Shown here one piece after another: positions 28,392 to 40,584 of a stretch of 64,000 nt of DNA (positions are counted from its first letter, which is position 1; every line of letters begins with the position of its first letter). The position numbers were made by a program, and so were the translations under genes. The notes beneath the pieces are model-generated. The model was not told the origin of the DNA and ran no database searches. It saw only the letters and a list, made by a program, of their open reading frames with translations. This stretch comes from Allodiplogaster sudhausi (Eukaryota; Nematoda; Chromadorea; Rhabditida; Diplogasteridae), in contig CALZFC010000018.1 in NCBI GenBank assembly GCA_945643635.1, positions 5,913,001-5,977,000 on the forward strand, read 5' to 3'.

Positions 28392-29949
28392 TGATGAAGT
28401 AAAGCAGCACGAATCGAGCTACGAGCAAAATTATTGCGATCTTCTTATCATCATTGCTTATCGAAAGAAAAGGCGAACAGTAAAGTCTTCTGTAAAGGGA
28501 ACATTTTGCCCAGGAATATTCATAGAACATTCCACTGTTTGCCTCTAATAAAATACAAGTTCACGCGAAATCGTAGACATGCTCTGAAGGAAAATTGAGA
28601 GGTATGTACATATGTATGTATGTAAATAAATAGTTCCTGACGTCAAAGAAGGTAGACTACAAAATAATGAAAAGATTCGAAAAGTTATTCAGAGGAAGTT
28701 GTTAAAGTGAAAGTTGCCGGAAAACTACTGCCCCCTTCTGGGACCGAACCCGGTCAGATTTTCCCGAAAGTCACAAGCTAACCAAGAAACCACCAAACAC
28801 GCCTATCCGAGATAGTCAAGAGGTTGCAGGTGCGCTGGTCCTTTTTCTCTGCCTGTGTAATTCCGTCCCTCAAACTTGGGTAATCAAACCGACCATTGCC
28901 AATAAGTAGAAGGTTGACTTTCAGTTAGCGTTGAGTAAATTTATCGACTAAGATTGCTTATGCGCATTACTACAAGATGCAAAAGAAGAAAAATGCTAAA
29001 TCTAGCTATTCTCACCTTATTGGTAATCTGTTCCAAAGAAATGAATCAAAATAGCGGGGCACACTGACGGGAGCCTCTTCGGGATTTCAGCTTCCAATAA
29101 GGAAGATAGGATAACAATTTAACAACTGAGTTACATAACTATCCAAGCATATCTCAACTTCATAGATACGAAGGCGGCCTCAGTTCTTGGCCTCAATACA
29201 AACTTTCATTATCGCGTCAGCAAAGGCCGCGCGAAATCTTACTTAGGTGCGTTCTGAACGAAAATAAAGAGATATGAACATACATAGTTACTGACGTCAA
29301 AGTGGGAGGACTACAAAATTATGAAAGGATTCGAAAAGTTTTTCAGAGGTAAGAAATGAAAAAAAGTAGATTCCACATGCACGTATGAATATGGTTCGAA
29401 AGCAAGGAGTGAAAAGAACTTTGATCACTTCGTGTTCTATGGTTATCGGGAAATTCTGATGAAAATGCCTGTGTTCATATCTACAGATATTGCACATTGA
29501 TTAGTGAATTTCGATGATGTGCACCTTTTTGAAGATTTATTTCAAAATATTCTACATTCTGGTACGAAAATTTCTCCAATACTGAAAACAACCGACTTGT
29601 TCATTATTCATAAATATAAAGGCGATCCGTTTTCTTTTCTTCAATATAAAGTTTCCTTATCGCGTCAGCACTGGCCGCGCGAAATCGTAGGTGTACTGTG
29701 AGCAAAATTTTTTTTTTGCTTTGTGATGAATGCACATAGATTACTGTCGTCGAAGAGCGAGTACAACAACATTGTGAAAATTATCAGGGAAATGTTTTCA
29801 GAGGCAAGAAAGGAAAAAAGGTGCTTACGGTACTGAAAACCTCTATGCTTATTGACTATTGGATGTAGGCATATAATTTGTTCAGAAATGATATGCCAGT
29901 ATTCATAAATATGATTTCAGCATGATTTGCTCGACATCAAAGTGAGACG

Positions 29950-31125
29950 CACACAGAAAAAATATTCGTCATATTTCACGAAATGAGACACTAATATATT
30001 AGCATGATTAGCAACACACTAATACTATTCGTAAAAGATGCAGGAAGAATTAGTGTGTATGAAAGTAAGTATTCGTAAAACGACGCCTCTTCCAGGAGGA
30101 TCCCAGAAACACATGCCATTTTTGGCTGTTTTTTTATATTCTCGAACAATTTTCGATGTAAATTATCACTCTTTTTCGATATCTAATTAGCTAGCCCTGT
30201 GACACACCCTCTCCTTCATTCTCTCGCTCTTTCTCGCTCTCTCTCTATCTCGCCCTCTCTCGCTCTTTCTCTCACCTTTTATCCGGCTTAAAATCGCACT
30301 TAATTTCGCAGTTTTCTCAAGAAAAAATTTGTTTCTATCGATTTCTCTCTCCTCTCTTTCTTTCTCTCTCTTTCTCTCTCTCTCTATCTCTCTCTCACTC
30401 TCTCTCACTCTCTTTCTCACTCTCTCTCTCTCTCTCTCTCTCACCATCCTACGGATTAAGTTAGCTAATTATCTTACTTTTGTGAACGGAATATTTCACT
30501 GCGTTTGGCATTTCAGTGATAAAACAACAGTGAAATAGAATAAAATTCCAATAAAGTTCACAAAAGTCGATAATTTAGCTAACCTGTGATCCGTTGTGAT
30601 GATGGACGTCGATGTCGTTGGCTGTACCTAGAAGTAGACAGAGAGAGAGAGAGAGAAGGACATTTTGCTCCTGACCGAACCCGCACCACCCCCCAGCGCG
30701 CGCATTTTCACCCATGTTAACCACTGGGCCACACACCCCCCCCCCATGCAGCCTCCGGCATGGGATAACCTAGTGATAGGGGGGGGGGTGGGACGTTTGG
30801 GTGCTATCCTAGTTGGGGAGGGGGGCAAAATAATTTTTTTATTCTAATTGACCCCAAATCGTGCACAGGGGGGTTTTAGGCCACGGGGAACACGAATATA
30901 ATGTTCTTTTTGTATTATTTTGTCATTTAACTAAGTTACAGTACATTTACTCGACATATGTTATGGCAGATTTCAGGTAAAATGCTGCTCGAAGGGGTTT
31001 TCAGACCTGTTAAACTCGAATATTTCGTTCTTTTCGAATCATCTCTATTCGTTAGTGCCTAATTGACATCAATTTCACTCTCTTCTTTCTCTATCTGGAT
31101 CTCTTTCCGCCTCAATTTACATATC

Positions 31126-31182
<57 letters not shown>

Positions 31183-31679
31183 GCGACCCGGGAGCTCGAA
31201 CACACATTTGATTGAAAGCTGTAGTCTGATTATACTCTAGCAGTTCATTATTGCTGTTAACAACATTCGTGTTTGAATTAGTATACTTTCACAGTTCATT
31301 CAAATTTGGCGAATGTTCAATTGACGACACTTTTAATGACAGATATTACAAACCAATGGAATGTCGGGACACTTGGGCGACTATTGATGAATTCTGACAA
31401 TGAGGAACATTATCAATGAAGAGAGAGAGAGAAGGAGAGAGAAAGGGGAAAAGAGAGAGAGGAAGAAGGGGAGAGAGGAATAGAGAGAGAGAGAAAGCGA
31501 GAGGAAGAGGGAGAGAGAGGAAAACTGAGAGAGAGTGAGAGAGAGAGGTAGAGATAGGAAGAGAGAGAGAAAGAGAGATAGAAAGAGAGAGAGAAAGAGA
31601 GAGAGAGAGGATCGAGAGAGATAATGACAGAGAGAGAGTGAAGGAGAGAGAGAGAGAAAGTTGGATAGAGAGATGAAGG

Positions 31680-31719
<40 letters not shown>

Positions 31720-31831
31720 GGAGAGAGATAATGACAGAGAGAGAGTGAAGGAGAGAGAGAGAAAAAGTAGGATAGAGAGAAGAAGGAAGAAAGAGGGGGA
31801 GAGAGGAAGAGAGGAAGAGAGGGAGGGATAA

Positions 31832-31884
<53 letters not shown>

Positions 31885-31994
31885 GAGGAGGGAGAGAGAT
31901 AATGACAGAGAGAGAGAGAGTGAAGGAGAGAGAGAGAAAGTTGGATAGAGAGAAGAAGGAAGAAAGAGGGGGAGAGGGGAAGAGAGGGAGGGAT

Positions 31995-32027
<33 letters not shown>

Positions 32028-32299
32028 GACAGGAAAGCTAATTAGAGCTTGACTACTGGTTCAAAAGAGAAGAATAATAATCAGCCTAATTGTAAGTAAA
32101 GTATTTGTAAGGGTAGGTGATGGAGAGACTGAATCATATTGAAATGCAAGACGGATCTGGCACGTTGCCGGCCGCGCAGATTACGAATTCTTACTGTACA
32201 TCGAATTCGTAAAAATTTCGGCGCCGCTTCGCCCATTTCACGAATTCTTCCTCAATCTTTTGGGCGCGCGCTACAAAGTACGAATATTTTTTCTGTGTG
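29950..32299. mobile_element. 2.35-kb element with CACACAGAAAAAATATTCGT ends, carrying CT and GA microsatellites
   Basis: The two ends are perfect 20-bp inverted repeats: CACACAGAAAAAATATTCGT at 29950 and its complement ending at 32299. The flanks join across the element to restore the conserved receptor 3' flank (GACATCAAA..TGACG + GGCTACAAACAGG), with CG present on both sides, consistent with a 2-bp CG target duplication. ATTCGTAA and TTCACGAA motifs recur just inside both ends. The interior has CT tracts, C/G homopolymers and a 630-bp GA array but no coding frame I recognise. The superfamily is not clear. Confidence 0.65.
31407..32035. repeat. GA array with higher-order repeats
   Basis: Impure GA sequence in which a longer unit is repeated three times, beginning near 31621, 31729 and 31898. 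The unit contains AATGACAGAGAG, GTGAAGGAG, AGTTGGATAGAG (or a one-base variant) and AGGAAGAAAGAG in the same order. It lies inside the 29950-32299 element and just outside the duplication. Confidence 0.85.
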
Positions 32300-32574
32300 C
32301 GGCTACAAACAGGAGTGAAAGAAGGCGAGAATTGGTTGTTTGCATAGATAGATTCACTTAAAAAAACAAAGTGTATCTAGATCTCAACAAAAGGCGAACT
32401 TCGCGAACACGCATATTCACATTCCGCGCCCATACCCGCGCCCCAGACAACTACACCATCGCTACCTGCAAAGCCAGCTGTAAAACAATAACCATGTGAT
32501 ATCGGATACAGGGATTCAATTTATGTATTTCGGTCTGAACACACCTACACGATTGCGCGTTGTCTTTTTTAATG

Positions 32575-32720
32575 TGATAAGGAAACCTTGTATTGAGACC
32601 AAGAACACAGGCCGACTGCATATCTGTAAAGCCGAGATGTGCATGGATCATATATAATATGAACTTAACTCAGTTGTTTAATCTTAGTGTAGGCGAAAAA
32701 AATTTTCCCCCACCCAAAAA
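32575..32720 (+). promoter_or_regulatory. Shared receptor promoter module, copy of gene D
   Basis: On the plus strand: GTGATAAGGAAACCTTGTATTG (32573-32595), then a TATA-like CATATATAATATG (about 32649-32661) and AACTCAGTTGTTTAATC (about 32667-32683), about 105 bp before the ATG. No CRE palindrome is seen in this copy. It is the module closest to its gene and suggests the TCAGTTG initiator is the transcription start. Confidence 0.5.
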
Positions 32721-32912
32721 AAAACCCTTTTTAACATCGTCTTTGATCAGCTCAATCAGTCTGGTGTTCGTGCTGCTTTCCTTCATCCATGGATTTAAGC
32801 CTGTTGTTCAAGCTTGATGACATATTTAGCGGCTTTGTCCTGCCTACACTTCTACTAATAGGTACAAACTCTTGTGTTTACTTTTACGTATGTATGTAGT
32901 TCCTTGGCTTAA

Positions 32913-33171
32913 AGGAGCCGATCACTGAATAATTTATGGTTTTTTTAAGGAAGATCAATTCGCATTTGTCTAGAACGAAGTTATAGAAAGTTTGAACAAT
33001 TGTTTTACATTCGTTCCAAAGCTACAAGCGCGCGCAAAATATGTCTGGGCCACATTTTGTTTACTGTGTGTCCTCCATGCTCTAATGCCTCACACGCTCT
33101 CTAAACGGAAAGTAATATCGCGTATTCAGACCTTAATCTACTACTGTAGGATCATTCCGTAATTGGCTCCT
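32913..33171. mobile_element. TTAA-flanked MITE in receptor D intron 1
   Basis: Ends AGGAGCCGATCACTGAATAA and GTAATTGGCTCCT are near inverse complements bounded by TTAA (32909-32912, 33172-33175). It belongs to the 19635-19828 family but has a different interior. Confidence 0.7.
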
Positions 33172-34697
33172 TTAAAACGCTGTAGCTGATACTTTAACTT
33201 TAAGTTTTTTTTTTCGAGAAAAGTATATTACCAAAACTAAAAAGTTTAGCAACCTTTTGGCTCATCAGACATGATGCAAAAGGTATCATATTCTGACTTT
33301 TAAATAAAATAATTCAGAGTTACCATCAAATCTGTTTAGCTTTATTGCATGAAATGTCATAGGTTTCATCAGCCAAGCGATCAACGTGCGTGTGCTCTAT
33401 GTAATGCCGACGAACTCGCTCATTTTCATTAAGGCAGGAATTTAAATTTAACAATATTATTGAGCTAAAGTTAAAAATAAATTATTCAAATTAATTATTG
33501 AACATGGGATGTTGAGCCGTACCGTTGATATATATATAAATTTTTTTTCTTCTCCATTTAAATGTAATCATCGTTCATATGACGTCTTGCTTTCCAGGCC
33601 GCAGCTATCGCCGACGTCCTTCTTCTCTTTTGCTACACCCCATATGCGCTGATTTACTATTCAATTCTGCACCAGAATTCCCTTTTTGCAACTGTTTACC
33701 TTGCAATCTACAACAATTTCGGCTACTTCTTTATTGGTTGGAGGTGCATGAAATAAAGATTCGCTCTGTCCACTTCACTTAAATAAAACCACTTAACCCC
33801 GATCATTTCCAGCGGTTTCTGCCTGAATGCTCTCGCGGTCGACCGTTTCTACGCAGTTTTCTGGCCGATGCGTTATGCCGCGGCGACTTAGGAGAAGTGG
33901 CTCCGTCGTCGTGTCGCAGTCGTTCTTTGCTTAGGAGCTGCCGCCTTCCTCCTTACGACTCCAACCTTAATAGTTTATGGCTATGCTCGTCGTGAATACG
34001 ACCGTGAAATGTCAGTTAGAATCTTAATTTCTCGTTAGAAATTTTGCGTGCGAGATAACAAGAAACAGCTGTGAAAGAGGAATAGGACTTGACAGATGGA
34101 GGGCTACTGTGGAATTCTAGTTTTAGTACCTCTGATGGTGAATACAAAACACACTAACAATGGAGTTTGAAAAAAAAAACATTCATGGTATACTCACAAT
34201 CGGTGATCTTCATTCTAACATGTATGCCTGAGATTTTCTTTTGCAGACAATGGACTGCTCATGAACTAATTCCGGGTTATCAATCAGTATTCGAAAGCTA
34301 TTACGGAGTGCTTAAGGCTAGTGGATGCATTAATACAAATGTTTATAAAAGTGCACATTCAGTGGATCTTTGGTGGAATGTCGTCAATTTTTCTCGTCTT
34401 CGTCAACATATCAATCGGCATAAAACTATTTACTCTCAGAATGTTAGTCTTAAATTCTCAAATCTCTTTCTGATGCATAAAAGCACGTTCTTTGAGGCAA
34501 GGCGCGAGCAGCTTGAATTCCACGGCAAATAGCAGCAACCAGCGAGTGACAGCGATGCTGATTGTCTCTTCCATCACTTTCGTCCTCAGCCGCTCAACTC
34601 TGCTCGCATGGTTTTCGACCTCGACTCTCAGCATAATCTTGTTTACCAGTTCCAGCAGTGTCAATGTTCTCTCGTAAGTTAAGCTTAAGTACACTGG

Positions 34698-34698
<1 letters not shown>

Positions 34699-34745
<47 letters not shown>
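34699..34745. repeat. (AT)n microsatellite in receptor D intron 7
   Basis: A pure AT/TA run of about 45 bp between exons 7 and 8. Confidence 0.95.
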
Positions 34746-34750
<5 letters not shown>

Positions 34751-35025
34751 GTGTGTATTTATTTATGAATTGTAAAATAAATAAAAAACAAAATTGCCTC
34801 AAGTTAGATGCATTAACTTCTTAAAAGTTGTGAGTTGTACTTAATTGACTTTCCAGATCAGTGCTGAGCTTCTACTTGTACTCGCTATGCTCGACCGAGT
34901 ATCGCACGGCCCTAAAGCGGGCCTTCCCGCGCATCTTCCGCGAGCTTTCCACCTTTTCGCAGCAACCCTCTTCGATGCTCATGTCGAGTAGCGATCCGAA
35001 GAGCTCAGAAAGATCGCGATTTTAG

Positions 35026-36410
35026 AAGTTCATTCACCGGCATATTCAACATGTAGTATAGAAAAAAGAAAGAAAATGTAAGCTAAATATACTTAGTGTC
35101 CCGACATTTTCAATAAAGTGTCCAATTGGTTGTGACATCGAAAGATAAGTAAGATTCAGAGCTATGTATATTCTTATCTCGACATGAAAACCTACAATGT
35201 AATCACGATTCTTTTTACTGTTCTGTTCTTTCACTGAAGATATACTTTTTGATTCCCTTCGCTTAGTCCAACAAGTATTCGTTCCAGTGCAGCTGCCGTA
35301 CTTCGAAATTTGAAAACCTGTACGAAATGGACTCTTTCAATTGTTAAGTTATTATTGTTGTTGTTGAAGCAGCGTTCATTATAGAATAAATATACATATT
35401 AGATGATGACAAAGGGTCTTTATAACACATGCTTTCTCGACCTTGTGCCTTGCTAGAGCCGAGCATTTGAGAATTTTTTGTCCCGTTTAAGAAAAAAAAA
35501 ACATAGTACACGAACTTGTAACTTACTTAATGATTTTTTCAATTTTTTTGCTCATAGAACACACAAATTTTTTGCTCATACTCATGATGTTTTTAAAAGC
35601 GTCCATGGCGTAAGCTGGCAGAATGTTATGGATGAAGTTGCGAGTCTCGAAGAGGACACGGTTGCTGTGCAAGTTAATTACGGTGTGGCCGTATCTTTTC
35701 AGGTCCATGGTAAACTTCGTGAAAAACTGAAAGTATTTATATATATTATGCATATATTGTTTACAAATATATTATCCGTAACCTACACATTTTCACACGT
35801 ACGCACACTCGCCCCATACTAGTCCCCAGAAAAGATGAACCTGTTCGAGGAAGAGAAAGAGTCTATAATAGCGTCCATGGTAAACTCTGTAAAGAAATGA
35901 ATGCATGTATATATATTTTACATATATACAGCAAAGGTTGAGCTCGCCCGAAGTACAATACACCTGTATCCTGTTGAGAGGGGGACTGAGAGCCAACAAT
36001 GAGCTTTGGGCTGGAATAGTTTTGCCTAGACATAATGTTGAGTAGTGCAAAAGCACACTGACGAATTAAGAAAGGTCACCAATTCGGACAATGCGGCAAA
36101 AAGATCAATCATAGTCTCACGAACGCTGACACTCCGGGAGCACTGACTATTGGATGAGGCATATAATTTGAATAGAAATGATGGCATTCATAAATATTTT
36201 CAGTGTGATTGAACAGAAATGTCTATCATTCATAATTATTTTCAGTGTGATTTGCTCGACATCAAACTGTGACGGCCACAATGAATGAAAGATGAGAGTA
36301 AAAAGTTTTTGGAAGGCGAGAAAAAGTAGTTTGCATAGGTTTATTCATTTGAAAAAAGAACAAAAAAAATGTAAACTATATGTATATTAAATATGTTGGC
36401 GACTGAACAT
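35026..36410. other. Intergenic between receptors D and F; two unresolved exon-like blocks on minus
   Basis: Minus blocks near 35730-35590 and 35890-35815 both begin TTTACCATGGAC and stay open for 45 and about 20 codons (one contains DLKRYGHTVINLHSNR). I do not recognise a family. A conserved receptor 3' flank module (GATTTGCTCGACATCAAACT) lies at about 36249. Confidence 0.3.
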
Positions 36411-38987
36411 CTAGTAACGGGATCTTTCCAAGTTCCTCGGGTCGCTGCTCGACATGAGCATCGAAGAGGGCTGCTGTGAGAGAGTGGAAGGCTCGCGGAA
36501 GATCAGCGGAAAGGCACGCTTCAGAGCGGTGCGATACTCGGTCGAGCACAGCGAGTACAAGTAGAAGTTCAGCACTGATCTGGAAAATCAGCAATTAATA
36601 TTTTAAGTACAGCTCAGAACTTTTTAAGTAGCATGGCTCAAATACTAATGTATTTAACTAGAGGCAATTGGCTCAATTTTCTTCTTTTTCATGTGTATAT
36701 ATTGATCTGTACAAGAAGTTCAGCTCAAAACTCTTTTAGTAACAAGGATATAATATTATTGCATAGCTTTTATAAACATAGCTTGAATTTATTTTAATCA
36801 TATGAATACATTTCGAAGAAATTTAATTTGGATAAATAATTAAATTCATTCAAACACTCCTCACTCTAAAGATGACTTCTTTCAAATATGTAAAATAGAG
36901 TGGTATCAGTTACGCATACTGTTTCCGAACGTACTTTTGTTAAAAGAGGTTAATTTAAGAAAAATGATAGTTAAAGCATCATTTGTACTCTTCACTAACG
37001 AAAGAATATTGATACTCTTGGAGCTGGTGAACAAGATTATGCCGAGACCCGATTCAACCGTTGCGAGCAGAGTTGTGCGACTGATGATGAACGTGATGGA
37101 TGAGACCACCAGCATTGCGGTCACTCGCTGGCTACTGCTATTGGCCGAGGAATTCAAGGTAGTCGCACCTTGCCTCAAATGCTTTGCTTTTAACAGAGAA
37201 AGAGACTCACAAATTTCGGACTAACCTATTGAGAGTGAACAACTTTATGCCAATTAGTGTGTTGACAAACACGAGCACAAGAGCGGGGATTCCTCCAAAT
37301 ACCCACTAAATTTGGGCATTATTTTTTAAATTTGTTTTCCAACTACTTGCCTTAAGTATTCCCATGTAGATTAGCATGAAAAGTGTTGATTGATATCCCG
37401 GAATCAATTCATTAGTACCACAACGGCTGCAAAGAAACCTCACACATACATATGTATGTACATAGGAGAATCGAGATCTGTCATTGTGTGTATATTATTA
37501 TTCTTTTATATTGAGCCATTCATGCTTTGTTTTATATTCAGAATTTGCTTTCTAGTTCTGATTTCCAATTATACATCCATTAAAATAATCATTCTCCTTA
37601 TCATCTTTCTCATTTGTTTCGTTCTCATTTTGTTGCATGCAAAATTTATTAGCAGAAGTAAATTAAGTAATGGATTCAGGCTGACATTTCACGGTCGTAT
37701 TCCCGGCATTCATATCCAAAAATTATAAAGTTTGGAGTCGTAAGGAGGAAGGCGGTAGCTCCTAAGCAAAGAACGACTGCGACTCGACGACGGAGCCACT
37801 TTTCCTTGGTCGTGGCGGCGTAGCGCATCGGCCAGAAAACTGCGTAGAAACGGTCGAGCGCAAGAGCATTCAGGCAGAAGCCACTGGATGTGATCGGGAT
37901 TAAAAATAGTGTTGTTTGAAGAGGGTGAATCTGTGCACCTCCAACCAATAAAGGCGTAGCCGAACTTGTCGTAATGGGAAAGATAAATCGTTACAAAAAG
38001 AGAGCGTTGGAACAGAATTGAATGGTAAATCAGCGCGTATGGGGTGTAGCAAAAGAGAAGGAGAACGTCGGCAAGGACTGCGGCCTGGAAAGCAAGCCCT
38101 CATATGTATAAACTATAAATACATTTAGATACAATATGAAATATCATTGCGCAAGACTTAATTTGAAATATATTTTTTTTAATTCAAACCTTAATGAAAA
38201 TGAGCGAATTCGTCGGCATAACATAGAGCACACGCAGGTTGATCGCTTGATTGACGAAGCCTATGTACATGTGAATGTACAATTTCATTCAGTTAAGAGT
38301 TAGTAAGTTTGACAATATCTAGTAATTTTAAGTTAGGAGATTCCACTTTTTGCCATATGTGATGACACGAAAGGTAGCCATAATCACATTTCGTGAAATT
38401 GTGCTCTCTAAATTGTCAAAAAAACCTTGAAAAACCAAACAAATATTGGCTAAATCATCTTAGAATTAAAAATTGCATATTTATTAACACAAGCTTATAA
38501 TTGTCCTCCCCTCAAGCAACGGCTGATCGCTCGAAGATGAGATGTGCACTGCCCGCACATCACATATGCCACTGGAGCATGGTCACCTCCTCGGGACATC
38601 GCGGACCCCGCTGACATACCACACTGGGATCCTACCAACCCCAATACGGTATCGAGGAGATCTCTGCTGCTACTGGCTGCATCCACCTCCTTCACCCCAA
38701 CCCTCTCCTCTTCATCCATTTACATACAGTATATATTTCCACACTATTTATTTTTCTTCTTCCTCTCCGCGGATCAATGCACTGCATTATTTTTCTTCAA
38801 AACATTACAATTTAATCTTGCAATCTTCTCTTTCTTAATCTCTTAATGTCGTCACAACTTAAAGATGTATTGAATAAATAAAGAAATAAATGCAACAAGC
38901 AAATGATTCCGTACCGATGACGAGAAGTGTAGGCAGTATGAAGCCGCTAAATATGTCTTCAATGTCGATTAACCAATCAAGACCCAT
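36411..38987 (-). CDS. 7TM receptor F (rhodopsin-like serpentine receptor), intact
   Basis: Exons: 38987-38915, 38260-38190, 38084-37939, 37883-37686, 37426-37351, 37305-37226, 37173-37000 and 36579-36411. They sum to 987 nt (328 aa) with all phases kept. TM1 spans DIFSGFILPTLLVIGFVNQA and the first loop has VMPTNSLIF. TM2 is AAVLADVLLLFCYTPYALI, TM3 ends ALALDRFYAVFWPMRYA (a DRF version of DRY), and TM4 is RRVAVVLCLGATAFLLTTP. TM5 is WVFGGIPALVLVFVNTLIG, TM6 VTAMLVVSSITFIIS and TM7 SVLNFYLYSLCSTEYRTALK; the tail is Ser-rich. Intron 5 uses a GC donor (AAG-GCAAGT). It is the best full-length reference for the cluster. The fold is clear; the exact class (srsx-like chemoreceptor or peptide receptor) is not. 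Confidence 0.9.
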
Positions 38988-39299
38988 TGACGAAGAAGCA
39001 GCGCGAATCGAGCTAAGAGTACACCGATTTCGATCTACTTATCATCATTACAAGTAATATATCAATATCCGCATACATGATGTTACTTAGTGCGACAAAC
39101 ACTACAATGGCATAGATGCATTTATGTTTATGGAAAGCTAAAGAAAACGACACAACAAAATGCAAAGAGAAGGAGAAAAAATTACGATAGAAAAGTAGAG
39201 AACGAGAATGAGAAGAAGGAGGAGAAAGGAGGCAAATTGAAAATACGATTACAAACATATTGTTTGCGAACTACTAGAGAATTGATTAGGAATGCGTCA

Positions 39300-40450
39300 A
39301 AAGAGCTAGGCCGTTAAGCTAACCTTGAATGCTTTATGAACAATCGAATTATTAAATGTATTATCCCTAGCCATAAAAGTTTGATATAGCTTAAAAGATC
39401 TACCCTTGGCTCGGGAGGTAACAATGTTGAAAAATGTGACAGAGGCAAGTCAGAGTGACCAGAACAACGAGAACATAATATTATTACATGCAATTTCTGT
39501 GGGGAAAGTGAGAGATTGGAGAGAGAATTCCTAGTGGGCATTTTTATAAGATAATGATTTAAATAGACAGCATGCATATTGACGCCAAAGGAAACATTTC
39601 TGGACATGTCTCCCCGAGCTGGTGGGGACATAAATGCTTATACTATAATCGATATAACATACATATGATATATGTACGTACACATATGCAGAAACAAGCA
39701 TTTTGGCACTATGCATAGAGCGAATGCATAGAAAGAGAAAATTCGCTTATTGGCTTCTTACTTACTAATATATCTTTAACATATGGTTGAAGAGAAAGAT
39801 TGTTTTGTAAAAAGAATAATTTTTCGAATTGGAAAATCAATACTTCTAAAATAGAGGAGAGCACACTATTCCACATTGAAGGAAAGATGCCATATTTTTT
39901 AACGCAATCTTCAATTCATGATATGACATATTCGAGGGCAGTATTAGTTGGAATGATGCCAATAATTTTCATATCATCCGCAAAAAGGAAGCGAATGATT
40001 TATTTAAATCAGTTAAATTATCACAAATATCATAAATAAAAATTAGGAACAGAAGTGGACCAAGCACGGTGTCCTGTATTATTCCAAACAGAACTGTGGA
40101 AGGCGGAGAAAGAACACGTTTTAACGAAGTTGATTGAGTGCAGCCAACTATAAAGTTCTGCAGACAACCAGAAATGGCATATGACTTAAGCTATGAGAGC
40201 AACTTTGGATGAGAAACAGTACACAATCCTTTGGCCAAGTCAATCTACAACACATAAAGACTACATTTCTTAGCATGGAGTTCAAGCAGCTTATTTTTAT
40301 TAAGCAGCAGTTCTAATGTCGAACTAAGATCCCGACGAAAATCAAATTGACTGTTGGAGAGAAGCCTTCATCGGAAAGAAGTTTACATACAAAGAACTTA
40401 ACAATAAATTCATTGTTGCCGTTTTTTTTTGCTGCGAATGAAGCAATCCA
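39300..40450 (-). pseudogene. LINE reverse transcriptase relic
   Basis: On the minus strand, with several stops and frame changes, the order of RT motifs is visible: FDFRRDLSSTLELLL, then TVSHPKLL..SYAISGCLQNFI, then VLGPLLFLIFIYDI, then LFADDMKIIG (catalytic FADD, about 40000-39980). This is the palm order of jockey/CR1-type LINEs. No intact frame remains and the ends are not defined. It sits between receptor F exon 1 and its promoter module, so it lies in the first (5' UTR) intron if that promoter is used. Confidence 0.75.
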
Positions 40451-40584
40451 GGACATGTAAGATGTTATCAAAAAATTTGACTTCTTTTTAAATATAGGCG
40501 AAAAGATAACTTCGTCTTATAAAACTGAAGAATCGGAATAAATTTTTTCATATTTTTAGATTGCAACAAGGATACTAGGAAATC

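Larger units (their letters stand above)
23461..31213. repeat. Tandem duplication unit 2 (7753 bp)
   Basis: Near-identical copy of 15720-23460. It abuts unit 1 directly at 23460/23461, and the junction reads TTTGATT then TCAAATTGCC. Such identity implies a very recent event, or an assembly artefact of one locus. Confidence 0.95.
32789..35025 (+). pseudogene. 7TM receptor D (rhodopsin-like), single in-frame stop
   Basis: Exons: 32789-32861, 33363-33433, 33598-33743, 33813-34010, 34247-34316, 34363-34442, 34497-34673 and 34857-35025. They sum to 984 nt and all phases fit. The only coding lesion is TAG at 33889-33891 in exon 4, right after FYAVFWPMRYAAAT, where paralogues have a Lys codon followed by xKWLRRRVAV. 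One base change from AAG explains it. Two donors are GC (AAG-GCAGGA after exon 2 and AAG-GCTAGT after exon 5). TM7 reads SVLSFYLYSLCSTEYR. This gene is inverted relative to the rest of the cluster. It is a very young pseudogene, a segregating null allele or a sequence error. Confidence 0.85.
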
